From Cohnella nanjingensis (GTDB taxonomy: Bacteria > Bacillota > Bacilli > Paenibacillales > Paenibacillaceae): a stretch of 64,000 nt of DNA. Below, one piece after another: positions 7,915 to 15,612 of the stretch. The notes below the pieces were generated by a model. The model saw only the letters and a program-made list of their open reading frames with translations. It had not been told where the DNA came from and ran no database searches. Location: NCBI RefSeq assembly GCF_014212125.1, contig NZ_JACJVP010000061.1:18904-82903 (forward strand), in the 5' to 3' direction. The position numbers and the translations under genes are program-made. How positions within the stretch are numbered: the stretch's first letter is position 1; every line of letters starts with the position of its first letter.

Positions 7915-8363
7915 CGGGAGCGGAGCAACGGCCGCCGCAGTTGCCCGTCATCGCGCCGGAGCTGCCGTCCGGCACGCCGGTCCATCTGCTGTCGCCGGTC
8001 GTGCTGGCCTATGTCGGCGACGCGGTCTTCGAGGTGTACGTCCGGCAGCGGCTGGTCGCCGGCCTGACGCGCAAGCCGCACGAGCTGCACCGAGCCGCGA
8101 CGCGGTACGTCTCCGCGGCGGCGCAGGCGCGGCTTCTCGCGCGGTGGCAGCCGCTGCTGACCGAGGAGGAAGCGGATATCGCGAAGCGCGGCCGGAACGC
8201 GAAGTCCGGCCAGCCGCCGAAGAACGCGGATCCCGGCGATTACCGCCACGCGACCGGTTTGGAATGCCTGGTGGGCTATTTGTACTATCGCGGGGAGCGG
8301 GAGCGCCTGGAGCGGCTGATCGGCCTCGCCTTCGAGGACGAGACCCGGCAGGAGCCGATCTGA
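7911..8363 (+). CDS. mrnC: Mini-ribonuclease III
   Basis: A 150-aa RNase III-like domain without the dsRNA-binding domain; in Bacillus this enzyme matures 23S rRNA. Recognisable features are LSPVVLAYVGDAVFEVYVR (the nuclease signature with catalytic D/E), the central NAKSGQPPKNADPGDYRHAT segment and FEALVGYLYY-like ECLVGYLYY. ATG 7911 overlaps the cysS stop by four bases, giving translational coupling. The N-terminus (~20 residues, proline-rich) is slightly longer than in Bacillus. Confidence 0.92.
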   Translation: MTGAEQRPPQLPVIAPELPSGTPVHLLSPVVLAYVGDAVFEVYVRQRLVAGLTRKPHELHRAATRYVSAAAQARLLARWQPLLTEEEADIAKRGRNAKSGQPPKNADPGDYRHATGLECLVGYLYYRGERERLERLIGLAFEDETRQEPI

Positions 8364-8396
8364 ACGGAATTTCGGGTGAAAGGATGAGAAATCAAC

Positions 8397-9566
8397 ATGA
8401 ACAATCGCAACAATAGAACCCGGAATGCCGGGAACGAGGATCGGACGCCGCAGGGCAAACGTCCCGCCGGAGGCGCCGGCAGGGCGGAGGGCGGATTCGC
8501 GGGCGGCAAAGCCAGACAGCCGCAGCCGCGCCGGGAGGAAGGCGAGTATGCCGCGCGTCCCGCCGGACGGAACGAGCACGCCGCGCGTCCTGCCGGACGG
8601 AACGAGCATGCTGCCCGTCCCGCCGGACGAGGCGAGCATGCTGCCCGTCCCACGGGACGGGGCGGGAGCGGCTCCGCTTACCCGCCGAGAGACGACCGCC
8701 GATACGGCGGAGAGGCGGCCAAGCGGCCGCAAGCGCCGCAGGCGCAGCTCGCCGACGAGGCGGACGACGGCGAAGAGGGCGGAGAGCAGTACCTGGCCGG
8801 GAAGCATCCGGTGCTCGAAGCGCTGAAGGCCGGCCGCGCGGTGAACAAGATCTGGCTCTCGAACCAGGCCCAGAAGCATCTGGTTCAGCCGATCCTGGAA
8901 GAAGCGAAGGAACGGGGCGTCGTCGTGCAATTCGCGGACAAGCGGAAGCTGGACAGCCTGGTTCCGGACGTTCAGCATCAAGGCGTCGTCGCCCAGGCGG
9001 CGGCGGTGTCCTACGCCGAGCCCGAAGAGCTGCTCGCCCGCGCCGCGGAACGCGGCGAAGCGCCGCTCCTCGTGCTGCTCGACGAAGTGGAGGACCCGCA
9101 CAACCTCGGGTCTATCCTGCGCTCCGTCGACTGCACCGGCGCGCACGGCGTCATCGTGCCGAAACGCCGCAGCGCGAGCCTCACCGCCGTCGTCGCCAAG
9201 ACGAGCGCCGGCGCAGTCGAGCATGTGCCGGTTGCGCGCGTCTCGAACCTCGCGCAGACGATCGACCGGCTGAAGGAAGCCGGCGTCTGGATCGCGGGCG
9301 CCGACGCCGCGGCGACCGAAGACGTCTACGCGTCGAACCTGACCGGACCGATCGCCATCGTCATCGGCAGCGAAGGCAAGGGCCTGTCCCGCCTCGTCCG
9401 CGAGAAGTGCGACTTCCTGATCTCCCTGCCGATGTTCGGCAAGCTGAACTCCCTCAACGCGTCGGTCGCCGCGGGCGTCATCCTGTACGAAGCCGTGCGC
9501 CAGCGGCAGGCCAAGGCCAAGCGCGACGGGTCCGAAGTCCCGGGAGACGGTCATGCTTCGCCGTGA
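8397..9566 (+). CDS. rlmB: 23S rRNA (guanosine-2'-O-)-methyltransferase, TrmH/SpoU family
   Basis: SpoU-class (knotted) SAM methyltransferase, 389 aa. The catalytic part (~130-389) begins with the substrate-binding region YLAGKHPVLEALK and has the three SpoU motifs: DEVEDPHNLGSILRS, IGSEGKGL and SLNASVAAGVILYE. The first ~125 residues are a low-complexity, Arg/Gly/Ala-rich extension with four decapeptide repeats (A-A-R-P-A/T-G-R-x-E/G-H), much longer than the Bacillus protein. The tail may bind RNA; that is inference. The start is ATG 8397 with a weak upstream GGATGAG. It overlaps rae1 by 14 bp. Confidence 0.92.
   Translation: MNNRNNRTRNAGNEDRTPQGKRPAGGAGRAEGGFAGGKARQPQPRREEGEYAARPAGRNEHAARPAGRNEHAARPAGRGEHAARPTGRGGSGSAYPPRDDRRYGGEAAKRPQAPQAQLADEADDGEEGGEQYLAGKHPVLEALKAGRAVNKIWLSNQAQKHLVQPILEEAKERGVVVQFADKRKLDSLVPDVQHQGVVAQAAAVSYAEPEELLARAAERGEAPLLVLLDEVEDPHNLGSILRSVDCTGAHGVIVPKRRSASLTAVVAKTSAGAVEHVPVARVSNLAQTIDRLKEAGVWIAGADAAATEDVYASNLTGPIAIVIGSEGKGLSRLVREKCDFLISLPMFGKLNSLNASVAAGVILYEAVRQRQAKAKRDGSEVPGDGHASP
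8548..8670 (+). repeat. 30-bp coding repeat in the rlmB N-terminal extension
   Basis: Four imperfect 30-bp units encode consecutive decapeptides of the type AARPAGRNEH inside rlmB (residues ~51-90). The frame is kept and differences are mostly at third codon positions. Confidence 0.85.
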
Positions 9567-10104
9567 GGACACGCTTATCGTAGACGGCTACAACATGATC
9601 GGGGACTGGCCGGAGCTCGCGCGCCTGAAGCTGAACAAGCTGGAGGACGCGCGCGACCGGCTGCTCGACATCCTGGCCGACTATCAGAGTTACGCGGGAC
9701 TTCGCGTCATCGTCGTCTTCGACGCGTTCCGGGTGCCCGGGATCGGCGCTAAATACAAGCAGCATCGGCTTAGCATCGTCTATACGCGCGAGAAGGAATC
9801 GGCCGACGAATGCATCGAGCGGCTGGTCGGCGAGCTGAAGTCGGTGCGGCATCACCTGTACGTGGCCACCTCGGATCAGGTCGAGCAGCGCGTGACGTTC
9901 GGGCGCGGCGCGCTGCGCCTCTCCGCGCGCGAGCTGCGGCTGGCCGTCGAGGAGAGCGGGCGCGAGATCGCGCGCGCCATTCGCCGCGAGCCGCCGCCCA
10001 AGCGCAACCCGCTGGGGGGCGTGCTGAGCGGCGACGTGCAGCGCGTGCTGGAGCAGTGGAGGAGAGGGAGGCGGGATACGGAGGGGCCAGATGGGGAAGA
10101 GTGA
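9553..10104 (+). CDS. rae1: NYN-domain ribosome-associated endonuclease Rae1 (YacP)
   Basis: A 183-aa NYN (PIN-like) nuclease. It shows the N-terminal acidic motif TLIVDGYNMIGDWPEL, IVVFDAF in the second strand and VATSDQVEQ near the third acidic site. B. subtilis Rae1/YacP cleaves certain mRNAs in the ribosomal A site; this role is assigned by family and by the conserved position between rlmB and sigH. ATG 9553 lies inside the rlmB 3' end. The C-terminal ~25 residues are basic. Confidence 0.92.
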   Translation: MLRREDTLIVDGYNMIGDWPELARLKLNKLEDARDRLLDILADYQSYAGLRVIVVFDAFRVPGIGAKYKQHRLSIVYTREKESADECIERLVGELKSVRHHLYVATSDQVEQRVTFGRGALRLSARELRLAVEESGREIARAIRREPPPKRNPLGGVLSGDVQRVLEQWRRGRRDTEGPDGEE

Positions 10105-10157
10105 CATTTTTTCCACCGCCGAAGCCCTCAAATCCGCGCCGTTTCGGCCTAAATTGG

Positions 10158-10186
10158 TTGACGCTATGGGATTCTTCAAGTATATT
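10158..10186 (+). promoter_or_regulatory. Sigma-A promoter of sigH
   Basis: TTGACG (10158-10163), 17-bp spacer, TATATT (10181-10186), 64 bp before the sigH start codon. In B. subtilis this promoter type is repressed by AbrB; no site is claimed here. Confidence 0.8.
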
Positions 10187-10249
10187 GGTAGTAGTTTGGT
10201 AGATTCCAGCCGGGGTCCCAATACGCCTTGAAGGCCGGGGGGATGATTC

Positions 10250-10900
10250 GTGAGCGTCGACCTTAACGAACTAGCAACGCACGAATACGACTTCAAGACC
10301 GACGAGGACATCGTAGAATCGGTCCGCTTAGGCGATGCCGAAGCCCTAGAGTATCTGATCAATAAGTACCGGAACTTCGTTCGGGCGAAGGCTAGGTCCT
10401 ACTTCCTGATCGGCGCCGAACGCGAGGATATCGTCCAAGAAGGCATGATCGGACTGTACAAGTCCATCCGCGACTTCAAGGGGGACAAGCTGGCCTCGTT
10501 CAAGGCGTTCGCAGAGCTCTGCATTACGCGGCAGATCATCACGGCGATCAAGACGGCGACCCGCCAGAAGCATATCCCTCTGAACTCCTACGTCTCGTTG
10601 GACAAGCCGATTTACGACGAAGACTCCGACCGCACGCTGCTGGACGTCATCTGCGGCTCCCGCGTATGCGATCCGGAAGAGATGATCATCAACCAGGAAG
10701 AGTTCTTCGGCCTGGAGGACAAGATGTCCGAGATCCTCAGCGATCTCGAACGCAAGGTATTGATGCTGTACCTGGACGGACGTTCTTATCAAGAGATCGC
10801 CGTCGACCTCGACCGGCACGTGAAGTCGATCGACAACGCGCTGCAGCGGGTGAAGCGGAAGCTCGAACGCTACCTGGAAGTTCGGGATATCGTGAACTGA
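10250..10900 (+). CDS. sigH: RNA polymerase sigma-H factor
   Basis: Alternative sigma factor for transition-phase and early sporulation genes. The 216-aa sigma-70 family protein has region 2 (DAEALEYLINKYRNFVRAKA, then EREDIVQEGMIGLYKSIRDF with the core-binding and -10 recognition parts) and a region 4 helix-turn-helix at the C-terminus (RSYQEIAVDLDRHVKSIDNA). GTG 10250 is the start, behind a GGGGGGATG site. It is monocistronic here, between its own promoter and a terminator. Its presence supports an endospore former. Confidence 0.97.
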   Translation: MSVDLNELATHEYDFKTDEDIVESVRLGDAEALEYLINKYRNFVRAKARSYFLIGAEREDIVQEGMIGLYKSIRDFKGDKLASFKAFAELCITRQIITAIKTATRQKHIPLNSYVSLDKPIYDEDSDRTLLDVICGSRVCDPEEMIINQEEFFGLEDKMSEILSDLERKVLMLYLDGRSYQEIAVDLDRHVKSIDNALQRVKRKLERYLEVRDIVN

Positions 10901-10928
10901 CAGAATCAGATACATAGCAATCGGAAGG

Positions 10929-10958
10929 GCAGCGGCCGGGGGGCGGGCTGCTTTTTTT
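10929..10958 (+). terminator. Probable terminator after sigH
   Basis: GCAGC and GCTGC arms enclose a G/C-rich internal region and are followed by seven T. The stem is short and interrupted, so confidence is moderate. Confidence 0.6.
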
Positions 10959-11347
10959 GACGCTTCGGCCGGGTTTATCCCGTCCGCCCGCCGCGGAACG
11001 TCCTCGATTCGCGGCGCATTTGCGCCGTACGAGGCCGCCGATCGGGGGGACGTCCAACTATATTTCTAGCGAAACGGTTTAAAAGGGCCGGGAAACTGGG
11101 AAACTAGGAAGGAGCTCTGCGGCCAGGCAACACGTTTCTCCCATTTTCGTCGTTAGAACCTTTTCGTTGACATCGTATGGGCGCTGTGATAAATTATTTT
11201 AGTAACCTTAAGGTGGAGTTGTATGCGCAGGCCCTGAATCTCGAGTGATACGCCAGGTTTCGTTGTCGTAAGACGGAGAGGCCGGTAGGACCCGGGTTCA
11301 ATTTCTTTTTTTTTGTTTGAGTCAGCACAGCCCGGGAGGTGTAACAG
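10959..11347 (+). other. Gene-free interval sigH-rpmG with a long rpmG leader
   Basis: No gene found. It holds small GC-rich hairpins (for example GGCGCATTTGCGCC near 11015), the rpmG promoter at 11167-11195 and then a ~145-nt leader. Inside the leader a run of nine T (~11309-11318) follows a CCGG...CCGG/CCCGGG region, which could be an attenuator, but the stem is weak. Confidence 0.6.
11167..11195 (+). promoter_or_regulatory. Sigma-A promoter of rpmG-secE-nusG
   Basis: Perfect -35 TTGACA (11167-11172), 17-bp spacer, -10 TAAATT (11190-11195) within TGTGATAAATTAT. The same TGTGATAAATTAT string recurs in the rRNA promoter at ~63333. Confidence 0.75.
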
Positions 11348-11497
11348 ATGCGGGTAATCATCACCCTCGCTTGCACGAGCTGCAAGCAACGGAATTACGC
11401 GACGACGAAGAACAAGCGGACGCACTCCGATCGCATCGAACTGAAAAAGTTCTGCAAGTTCTGCAATGAGCATACGCCTCATCGCGAAACGCGCTAA
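11348..11497 (+). CDS. rpmG: 50S ribosomal protein L33 (zinc type)
   Basis: A 49-aa large-subunit protein. C9-x2-C12 and C36-x2-C39 form an intact zinc ribbon, so this is the zinc-containing (C+) paralogue. Strong GGGAGGTG precedes ATG 11348. It is the first gene of the rpmG-secE-nusG unit, 20 bp before secE. Confidence 0.95.
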   Translation: MRVIITLACTSCKQRNYATTKNKRTHSDRIELKKFCKFCNEHTPHRETR

Positions 11498-11517
11498 GCT
11501 CTAGGAGGTTTTGGAAC

Positions 11518-11727
11518 GTGACTTTCCTGGCCAAAATGAAACAGAGCTTTGGGTCCTTTTTCTCGTTCTTTGCCGATAGTTGGGCGGAATTGAAGAAAGT
11601 CCGTTGGCCGAAGCGGAAGGAACTGACCAGCTACACGATCGTCGTTATCGTGACTGTCGTACTGGTCACGATCTACTTCTGGGTACTGGACGTTGTCATT
11701 TCGCGGCTTGTCGACTTCGTCATTTAA
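11518..11727 (+). CDS. secE: Preprotein translocase subunit SecE
   Basis: A 69-aa SecE. The amphipathic helix containing ELKKVRWPKRKEL is followed by a single transmembrane helix (residues ~38-60), as in other short Gram-positive SecE proteins. It clamps SecY in the translocon. The start is GTG 11518, nine bases after AGGAGG. Between rpmG and nusG as in most Firmicutes. Confidence 0.95.
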   Translation: MTFLAKMKQSFGSFFSFFADSWAELKKVRWPKRKELTSYTIVVIVTVVLVTIYFWVLDVVISRLVDFVI

Positions 11728-11753
11728 CGCGGGAACCAAAGGTGGCTTTTCCC

Positions 11754-12287
11754 ATGGAGAAAAGATGGTATGTCGTACACACGTACTCCGGGTATGAGAA
11801 CAAGGTGAAAACCAACCTGGAGAAGCGCGTGGAATCAATGGGTATGCAGGACAAGATCTTCCGCGTCCTCGTCCCGATGGAAGAAGAGATCGTCAACAAA
11901 GACGGCAAGAAGAAGACGGTGATGCGCAAGGTGTATCCCGGCTACGTGCTCGTCGAGATGATCCAAACGGACGATTCTTGGTACGTGGTGCGCAACACGC
12001 CCGGCGTTACCGGGTTTGTCGGTTCCACGGGGTCCGGATCGAAGCCGACGGCCTTGCTGCCCGACGAAGTGGAGCAGATTTTGCGCCACATGGGCATGGA
12101 AGAGCCGAAGCCGGTCATCGATTTCGAGCTCAAAGAGAACGTTCGCGTCAAAGTCGGGCCTTTCGCCAATTTTGTCGGGTCGGTCGAAGAGATCTTGCAC
12201 GACAAGAGCAAGCTGAAAGTGCACGTCAACATGTTCGGCAGGGAAACCCCGCTCGAGTTGGATTACACTCAAGTGGAAAAGATATAA
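11754..12287 (+). CDS. nusG: Transcription elongation/termination factor NusG
   Basis: A 177-aa protein with the NGN domain (KRWYVVHTYSGYENKVK at the N-terminus, PGYVLVEM) and a C-terminal KOW domain (VRVKVGPFANFVGSVEEI). It contacts RNA polymerase and couples or pauses transcription. The open frame runs further upstream through secE, but ATG 11754, ten bases after AAAGGTGG, begins the conserved sequence. Confidence 0.97.
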   Translation: MEKRWYVVHTYSGYENKVKTNLEKRVESMGMQDKIFRVLVPMEEEIVNKDGKKKTVMRKVYPGYVLVEMIQTDDSWYVVRNTPGVTGFVGSTGSGSKPTALLPDEVEQILRHMGMEEPKPVIDFELKENVRVKVGPFANFVGSVEEILHDKSKLKVHVNMFGRETPLELDYTQVEKI

Positions 12288-12384
12288 TTTATCTTGCGGT
12301 TCATTTAGGCTTCGGTACATAGCCGGACCTGCATGAGTCAACGGCGCGCCGCATGCGGCCGCTGGGGTTTCTAAAGTGGCAAGA

Positions 12385-12414
12385 GCGGGAGGAACGAAGG
12401 TTCCGTCTTACCGC
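12385..12414 (+). promoter_or_regulatory. L1-type mRNA binding-site-like hairpin before rplK
   Basis: An outer stem GCGG/CCGC (12385-12388 with 12411-12414) encloses GAGGAAC...GTTCC plus an asymmetric 3' bulge GTCTTA. A second element of the same layout lies before rplA (12923-12951). The two-helix, asymmetric-loop shape resembles known L1 binding sites; binding is inference. Confidence 0.5.
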
Positions 12415-12438
12415 ATTTTGGTCAAGGAGGTGTGCATC

Positions 12439-12864
12439 ATGGCAAAAAAAGTCATTAAGCTGGTTAAACTGCAAGTCCCGGCCGGCAAAGCGAACCCGGC
12501 ACCGCCGATCGGTCCAGCGCTGGGTCAAGCAGGCGTCAACATCATGGCTTTCTGTAAAGAGTTCAACGCGCGTACGGCTGACCAAGCCGGCCTGATCATT
12601 CCGGTCGTCATCACCGTATTCGAGGACCGTTCCTTTACGTTCGAGACGAAGACGCCGCCTGCAGCTGTATTGCTGCGCGTCGCTGCCGGTATCCCGAAGG
12701 GATCCGGCGAGCCGAACAAGAAGAAAGTCGCAACCGTCAAACGGGCTAAAGTACGCGAGATCGCCGAGCAGAAAATGCAAGATCTCAACGCGGCTTCCGT
12801 AGAAGCGGCTATGCGCATGGTCGAAGGCACCGCCCGCAGCATGGGCGTCGTGATCGAAGACTAA
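12439..12864 (+). CDS. rplK: 50S ribosomal protein L11
   Basis: A 141-aa protein of the GTPase-associated centre, binding 23S rRNA. Proline-rich NPAPPIGPALGQAGVN and C-terminal domain are typical. AAGGAGG at 12424-12430 selects ATG 12439; the open frame upstream is not coding. Forms an L11-L1 unit with rplA, with L1-site-like hairpins before each gene. Confidence 0.97.
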   Translation: MAKKVIKLVKLQVPAGKANPAPPIGPALGQAGVNIMAFCKEFNARTADQAGLIIPVVITVFEDRSFTFETKTPPAAVLLRVAAGIPKGSGEPNKKKVATVKRAKVREIAEQKMQDLNAASVEAAMRMVEGTARSMGVVIED

Positions 12865-12922
12865 TTCCGTCCGTCTTCGGACAGGCGGGTCGCGTCTCCG
12901 CCAAGCGATTGGCGGATGCGCT

Positions 12923-12951
12923 TGTGGGAGGAGACTTCCGTTAAAACCACA
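12923..12951 (+). promoter_or_regulatory. Second L1-type hairpin, before rplA
   Basis: Outer stem TGTGG/CCACA (12923-12927 with 12947-12951) encloses GAGGA...TTCCGTTAAAA, the same arrangement as 12385-12414 with different, still complementary, outer-stem bases. It ends just before the rplA Shine-Dalgarno. Confidence 0.5.
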
Positions 12952-12967
12952 CAAGGAGGAGAACAAC

Positions 12968-13663
12968 ATGGCAAAGCACGGCAAGAAATACGCAGAAGCC
13001 GTTAAGCTGATCGACCGCGAAGCGACCTACGAATCGCTCGAAGCGATCGAGCTCGTGAAGAAAGCGGCCACGGCGAAGTTCGACGAATCCGTCGAAGTCG
13101 CTGTCCGTCTCGGCGTCGATCCGAGAAAGCAAGACCAAAACGTTCGCGGCGTCGTCGTCCTGCCTCACGGCACGGGTAAGACGAAGCGCGTTCTCGTATT
13201 CGCCAAGGGCGACAAGCTCAAGGAAGCGGAAGCCGCTGGCGCGGACTACGTTGGCGATACGGACCTCATCAACAAAATCCAACAGGGTTGGTTCGAGTTC
13301 GACGTCTGCGTCGCAACGCCGGACATGATGAGCGAAGTAGGTAAGCTCGGTCGGATTCTCGGCGGTAAGGGCCTCATGCCTAACCCGAAAGCCGGCACGG
13401 TAACGAACGACGTTACCAAAGCCGTGCAAGAGATCAAAGCCGGTAAGATCGAATACCGTCTGGACAAAGCCGGACAAATTCATGCTCCGATCGGCAAAGT
13501 ATCGTTCGACGCTGACAAGCTGAACGACAACTTGAAAGCTCTGATCGACGCGCTGAACCGCGCGAAGCCGGCGGCAGCCAAAGGCATCTACCTGAAGAAC
13601 ATCTCGATCTCTTCGACGATGGGACCGGGCGCTCGCCTGAACGTCGCTTCTTACCGTCAATAA
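12968..13663 (+). CDS. rplA: 50S ribosomal protein L1
   Basis: A 231-aa L1-stalk protein binding 23S rRNA; in many bacteria it represses its own operon. Signature GGKGLMPNPKAGTV is intact and length is normal. Start ATG 12968 follows AAGGAGG. Last gene of the L11 unit; a new promoter follows for rplJ. Confidence 0.97.
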   Translation: MAKHGKKYAEAVKLIDREATYESLEAIELVKKAATAKFDESVEVAVRLGVDPRKQDQNVRGVVVLPHGTGKTKRVLVFAKGDKLKEAEAAGADYVGDTDLINKIQQGWFEFDVCVATPDMMSEVGKLGRILGGKGLMPNPKAGTVTNDVTKAVQEIKAGKIEYRLDKAGQIHAPIGKVSFDADKLNDNLKALIDALNRAKPAAAKGIYLKNISISSTMGPGARLNVASYRQ

Positions 13664-13683
13664 TCGCAGGAACATTCTGCGCG

Positions 13684-13712
13684 TTGACAGGCTTGGCCGA
13701 ACATGGTACTCT
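13684..13712 (+). promoter_or_regulatory. Sigma-A promoter of rplJ-rplL
   Basis: TTGACA (13684-13689), 17-bp spacer, TACTCT (13707-13712), 20 bp after the rplA stop codon. Confidence 0.7.
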
Positions 13713-13718
13713 TTCAAA

Positions 13719-13932
13719 GTTGAATATCGATACCGTAGACCGTAGGTGCCGCGAGGCTTAATTTCCTACCGAGGTGTGTGCATATATTCGAATGGTGCGT
13801 CGCTGTTCCAGCGCGTTTCGGCCGATAGATGATCACGTCATGCCTCCGCGAGTCTGCGGGGGCATTTCTTTTTATGCCCTCGCAGACAGGCGATCCGGAT
13901 GCGGTTGAATCAAGAATCAGGAGGTGTACAAA
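13719..13932 (+). ncRNA. L10 ribosomal-protein leader with attenuator
   Basis: The segment from ~13727 carries the conserved L10 leader pattern GACCGTAGGTGCC ... TTAATTTCCTACCGAGGT. Downstream, a terminator hairpin (13840-13865 then TTCTTTTT) overlaps a second strong hairpin (13852-13865 with 13874-13887, 14 pairs with one G-U) that would exclude it. L10(L12)4 binding to such leaders is known to lower expression; the terminator/antiterminator switch is inferred from the pairing. Confidence 0.85.
13840..13873 (+). terminator. Attenuator hairpin in the rplJ leader
   Basis: ATGCCTCCGC pairs with GCGGGGGCAT (one G-U) and is followed by TTCTTTTT. Located before the gene, so regulatory. Confidence 0.75.
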
Positions 13933-14436
13933 ATGGCAAATGCGAAAATCATCGAAGCGAAGCAACAAGAGGTGAACGTGATCGCAACGAAGCTGCGCGA
14001 GAGCGCGAGCACGGTGATCGCCGACTACCGCGGTTTGAACGTGGCTCAAGTGACCGAGCTTCGGAAGCAGCTTCGCGAAGCCGGCATCGAGTTCCAAGTG
14101 CTGAAAAACTCGCTCGTCAGCCGCGCTGCCGCTAACGTGGAACTGAGCGAACTCGACTCCGTTCTGACGGGACCGACGGCTGTAGCGTTCAGCCAAACCG
14201 ACGTTGTCGCTGCCGCGAAGATCCTGAACAACTTCTCGAAGAAGAACGATGCGTTGAAGCTGAAAGGCGGCGTCGTCGAAGGTCGTTTCATCGACGAAGC
14301 GCAAGTCAAAGCACTGGCTGACCTGCCTTCCCGCGAAGGCTTGCTGTCCATGTTGCTCAGCGTCCTTCAAGCTCCGGTCCGCAACTTCGCGCTCGCTGTC
14401 AAAGCGGTCGCCGAGAAGAACGAAGCAAGCGCGTAA
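13933..14436 (+). CDS. rplJ: 50S ribosomal protein L10
   Basis: A 167-aa base of the ribosomal stalk, binding L12 dimers via its C-terminal helix and 23S rRNA. Conserved VIADYRGLNVAQVTELR is near the N-terminus. GTG 13924 is part of the AGGAGGTG site, so ATG 13933 is the start. Controlled by the L10 leader upstream. Confidence 0.97.
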   Translation: MANAKIIEAKQQEVNVIATKLRESASTVIADYRGLNVAQVTELRKQLREAGIEFQVLKNSLVSRAAANVELSELDSVLTGPTAVAFSQTDVVAAAKILNNFSKKNDALKLKGGVVEGRFIDEAQVKALADLPSREGLLSMLLSVLQAPVRNFALAVKAVAEKNEASA

Positions 14437-14510
14437 GGCAATCGCCTGATCGCGTACTCGTACGTCGCAAGACCAACAACCTATAATTCCAAATTAATGG
14501 AGGTACTACC

Positions 14511-14873
14511 ATGAGCAAAGAGCAAATCTTGGAAGCCATCAAAGGCATGAGCGTCCTGGAACTGAACGATCTGGTTAAAGCAATCGAAGAAGAATTCGGC
14601 GTAACCGCAGCAGCTCCTGTTGCCGTCGTCGCTGGCGGCGGCGCTGCCGAAGTCGCTGAGCAAACCGAATTCGACGTTGTCCTTCTTGATGCTGGCGCAT
14701 CCAAGATCAACGTTATCAAAGTCGTTCGCGAAATCACGGGTCTCGGCCTGAAAGAAGCGAAAGACGTCGTTGACAACGCTCCTAAAGCCATCAAAGAAAA
14801 AGTGGCTAAAGAAGAAGCTGACGCCGTTAAAGCGAAGCTTGAAGAAGCAGGCGCTAAAGTCGAAGTTAAGTAA
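14511..14873 (+). CDS. rplL: 50S ribosomal protein L7/L12
   Basis: A 120-aa stalk protein that recruits translation GTPases. N-terminal dimerisation domain, Ala/Val-rich hinge (TAAAPVAVVAGGGAAEVAE) and C-terminal factor-binding domain (KINVIKVVREITGLGLKEAK) are complete. Strong GGAGG precedes ATG 14511. A hairpin terminator follows. Confidence 0.98.
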   Translation: MSKEQILEAIKGMSVLELNDLVKAIEEEFGVTAAAPVAVVAGGGAAEVAEQTEFDVVLLDAGASKINVIKVVREITGLGLKEAKDVVDNAPKAIKEKVAKEEADAVKAKLEEAGAKVEVK

Positions 14874-14897
14874 TCCCATTCCCGCTTCGATCATAGA

Positions 14898-14933
14898 CGA
14901 ACCCCTTGAAGAAGCGATTCTTCGAGGGGTTCG
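14898..14933 (+). terminator. Hairpin terminator after rplL
   Basis: A 16-bp stem (14898-14913 with 14918-14933, one G-U) with GCGA tetraloop. The T-tract is weak (TTCATC), so readthrough into the methyltransferase gene is possible. Confidence 0.65.
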
Positions 14934-14975
14934 TTCATCGTTCGGAATCATATTGAAAAGGATGGAGGAACGGAT

Positions 14976-15581
14976 ATGGCCGACCACTACTATACGGAAC
15001 GACCGACGGTCCGCAGCGACAAGCGGACGATCGCGGCCGAACTTCGCGGGTTCCGGTTCCAATTCACCTCCGATTCGGGCGTGTTCTCGCGGGACGGGGT
15101 GGACTACGGCAGCCGCGTGCTCATCGGCATGATGGAGATTCCGCCGGCCGCCGCGATTCTGGATGTCGGATGCGGCTACGGACCGATCGGATTGACCGCA
15201 GCCCGCCTTGCGCCGCAAGGACATGTCACCATGCTGGATATCAACGAGCGGGCCGCCGCGCTCAGCCGCGAGAATGCCGCGCTGAACGGGATCGGCAACG
15301 TGACCGTGCAGACCAGCGACCTGTATGAAGCTGTCGAAGGCCAACGTTTTGACGTGATCTTGTCCAATCCGCCGATCCGCGCGGGCAAAGCCGTCGTGCA
15401 CCGGATCTTGGCCGAGGCGAAGGAGCATCTCAAGCCGGGCGGTTCCCTCTGGATCGTCATTCAGAACAAGCAAGGCGCGCCTAGCGCAAGAGCCAAGCTT
15501 GAAGAGCTTTTCGGCGAGGACGCCGTGGAAGAGATCGGCAAAGATAAAGGATATCGGATCTATCGCGCAAAATTGGTTTGA
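14976..15581 (+). CDS. Class I SAM-dependent methyltransferase, RsmC-like (YbxB)
   Basis: A 201-aa protein corresponding to the C-terminal half of RsmC/RlmG rRNA guanine-N2 methyltransferases. SAM-binding motif I is ILDVGCGYGPIGLTAA (~55-70) and motif IV is LSNPPIRAG (~129-137), typical of exocyclic-amine methyltransferases. The position between rplL and rpoB matches ybxB in B. subtilis. Its exact rRNA target is not known to me. GGATGGAGGA precedes ATG 14976. Confidence 0.9.
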   Translation: MADHYYTERPTVRSDKRTIAAELRGFRFQFTSDSGVFSRDGVDYGSRVLIGMMEIPPAAAILDVGCGYGPIGLTAARLAPQGHVTMLDINERAAALSRENAALNGIGNVTVQTSDLYEAVEGQRFDVILSNPPIRAGKAVVHRILAEAKEHLKPGGSLWIVIQNKQGAPSARAKLEELFGEDAVEEIGKDKGYRIYRAKLV

Positions 15582-15606
15582 CTTGATTTTACAGATGTGA
15601 TATCAT
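15578..15606 (+). promoter_or_regulatory. Sigma-A promoter of rpoB-rpoC
   Basis: TTGACT (15578-15583), 17-bp spacer, TATCAT (15601-15606). The -35 overlaps the end of the methyltransferase gene. Confidence 0.75.
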
Positions 15607-15612
15607 TGAAAA

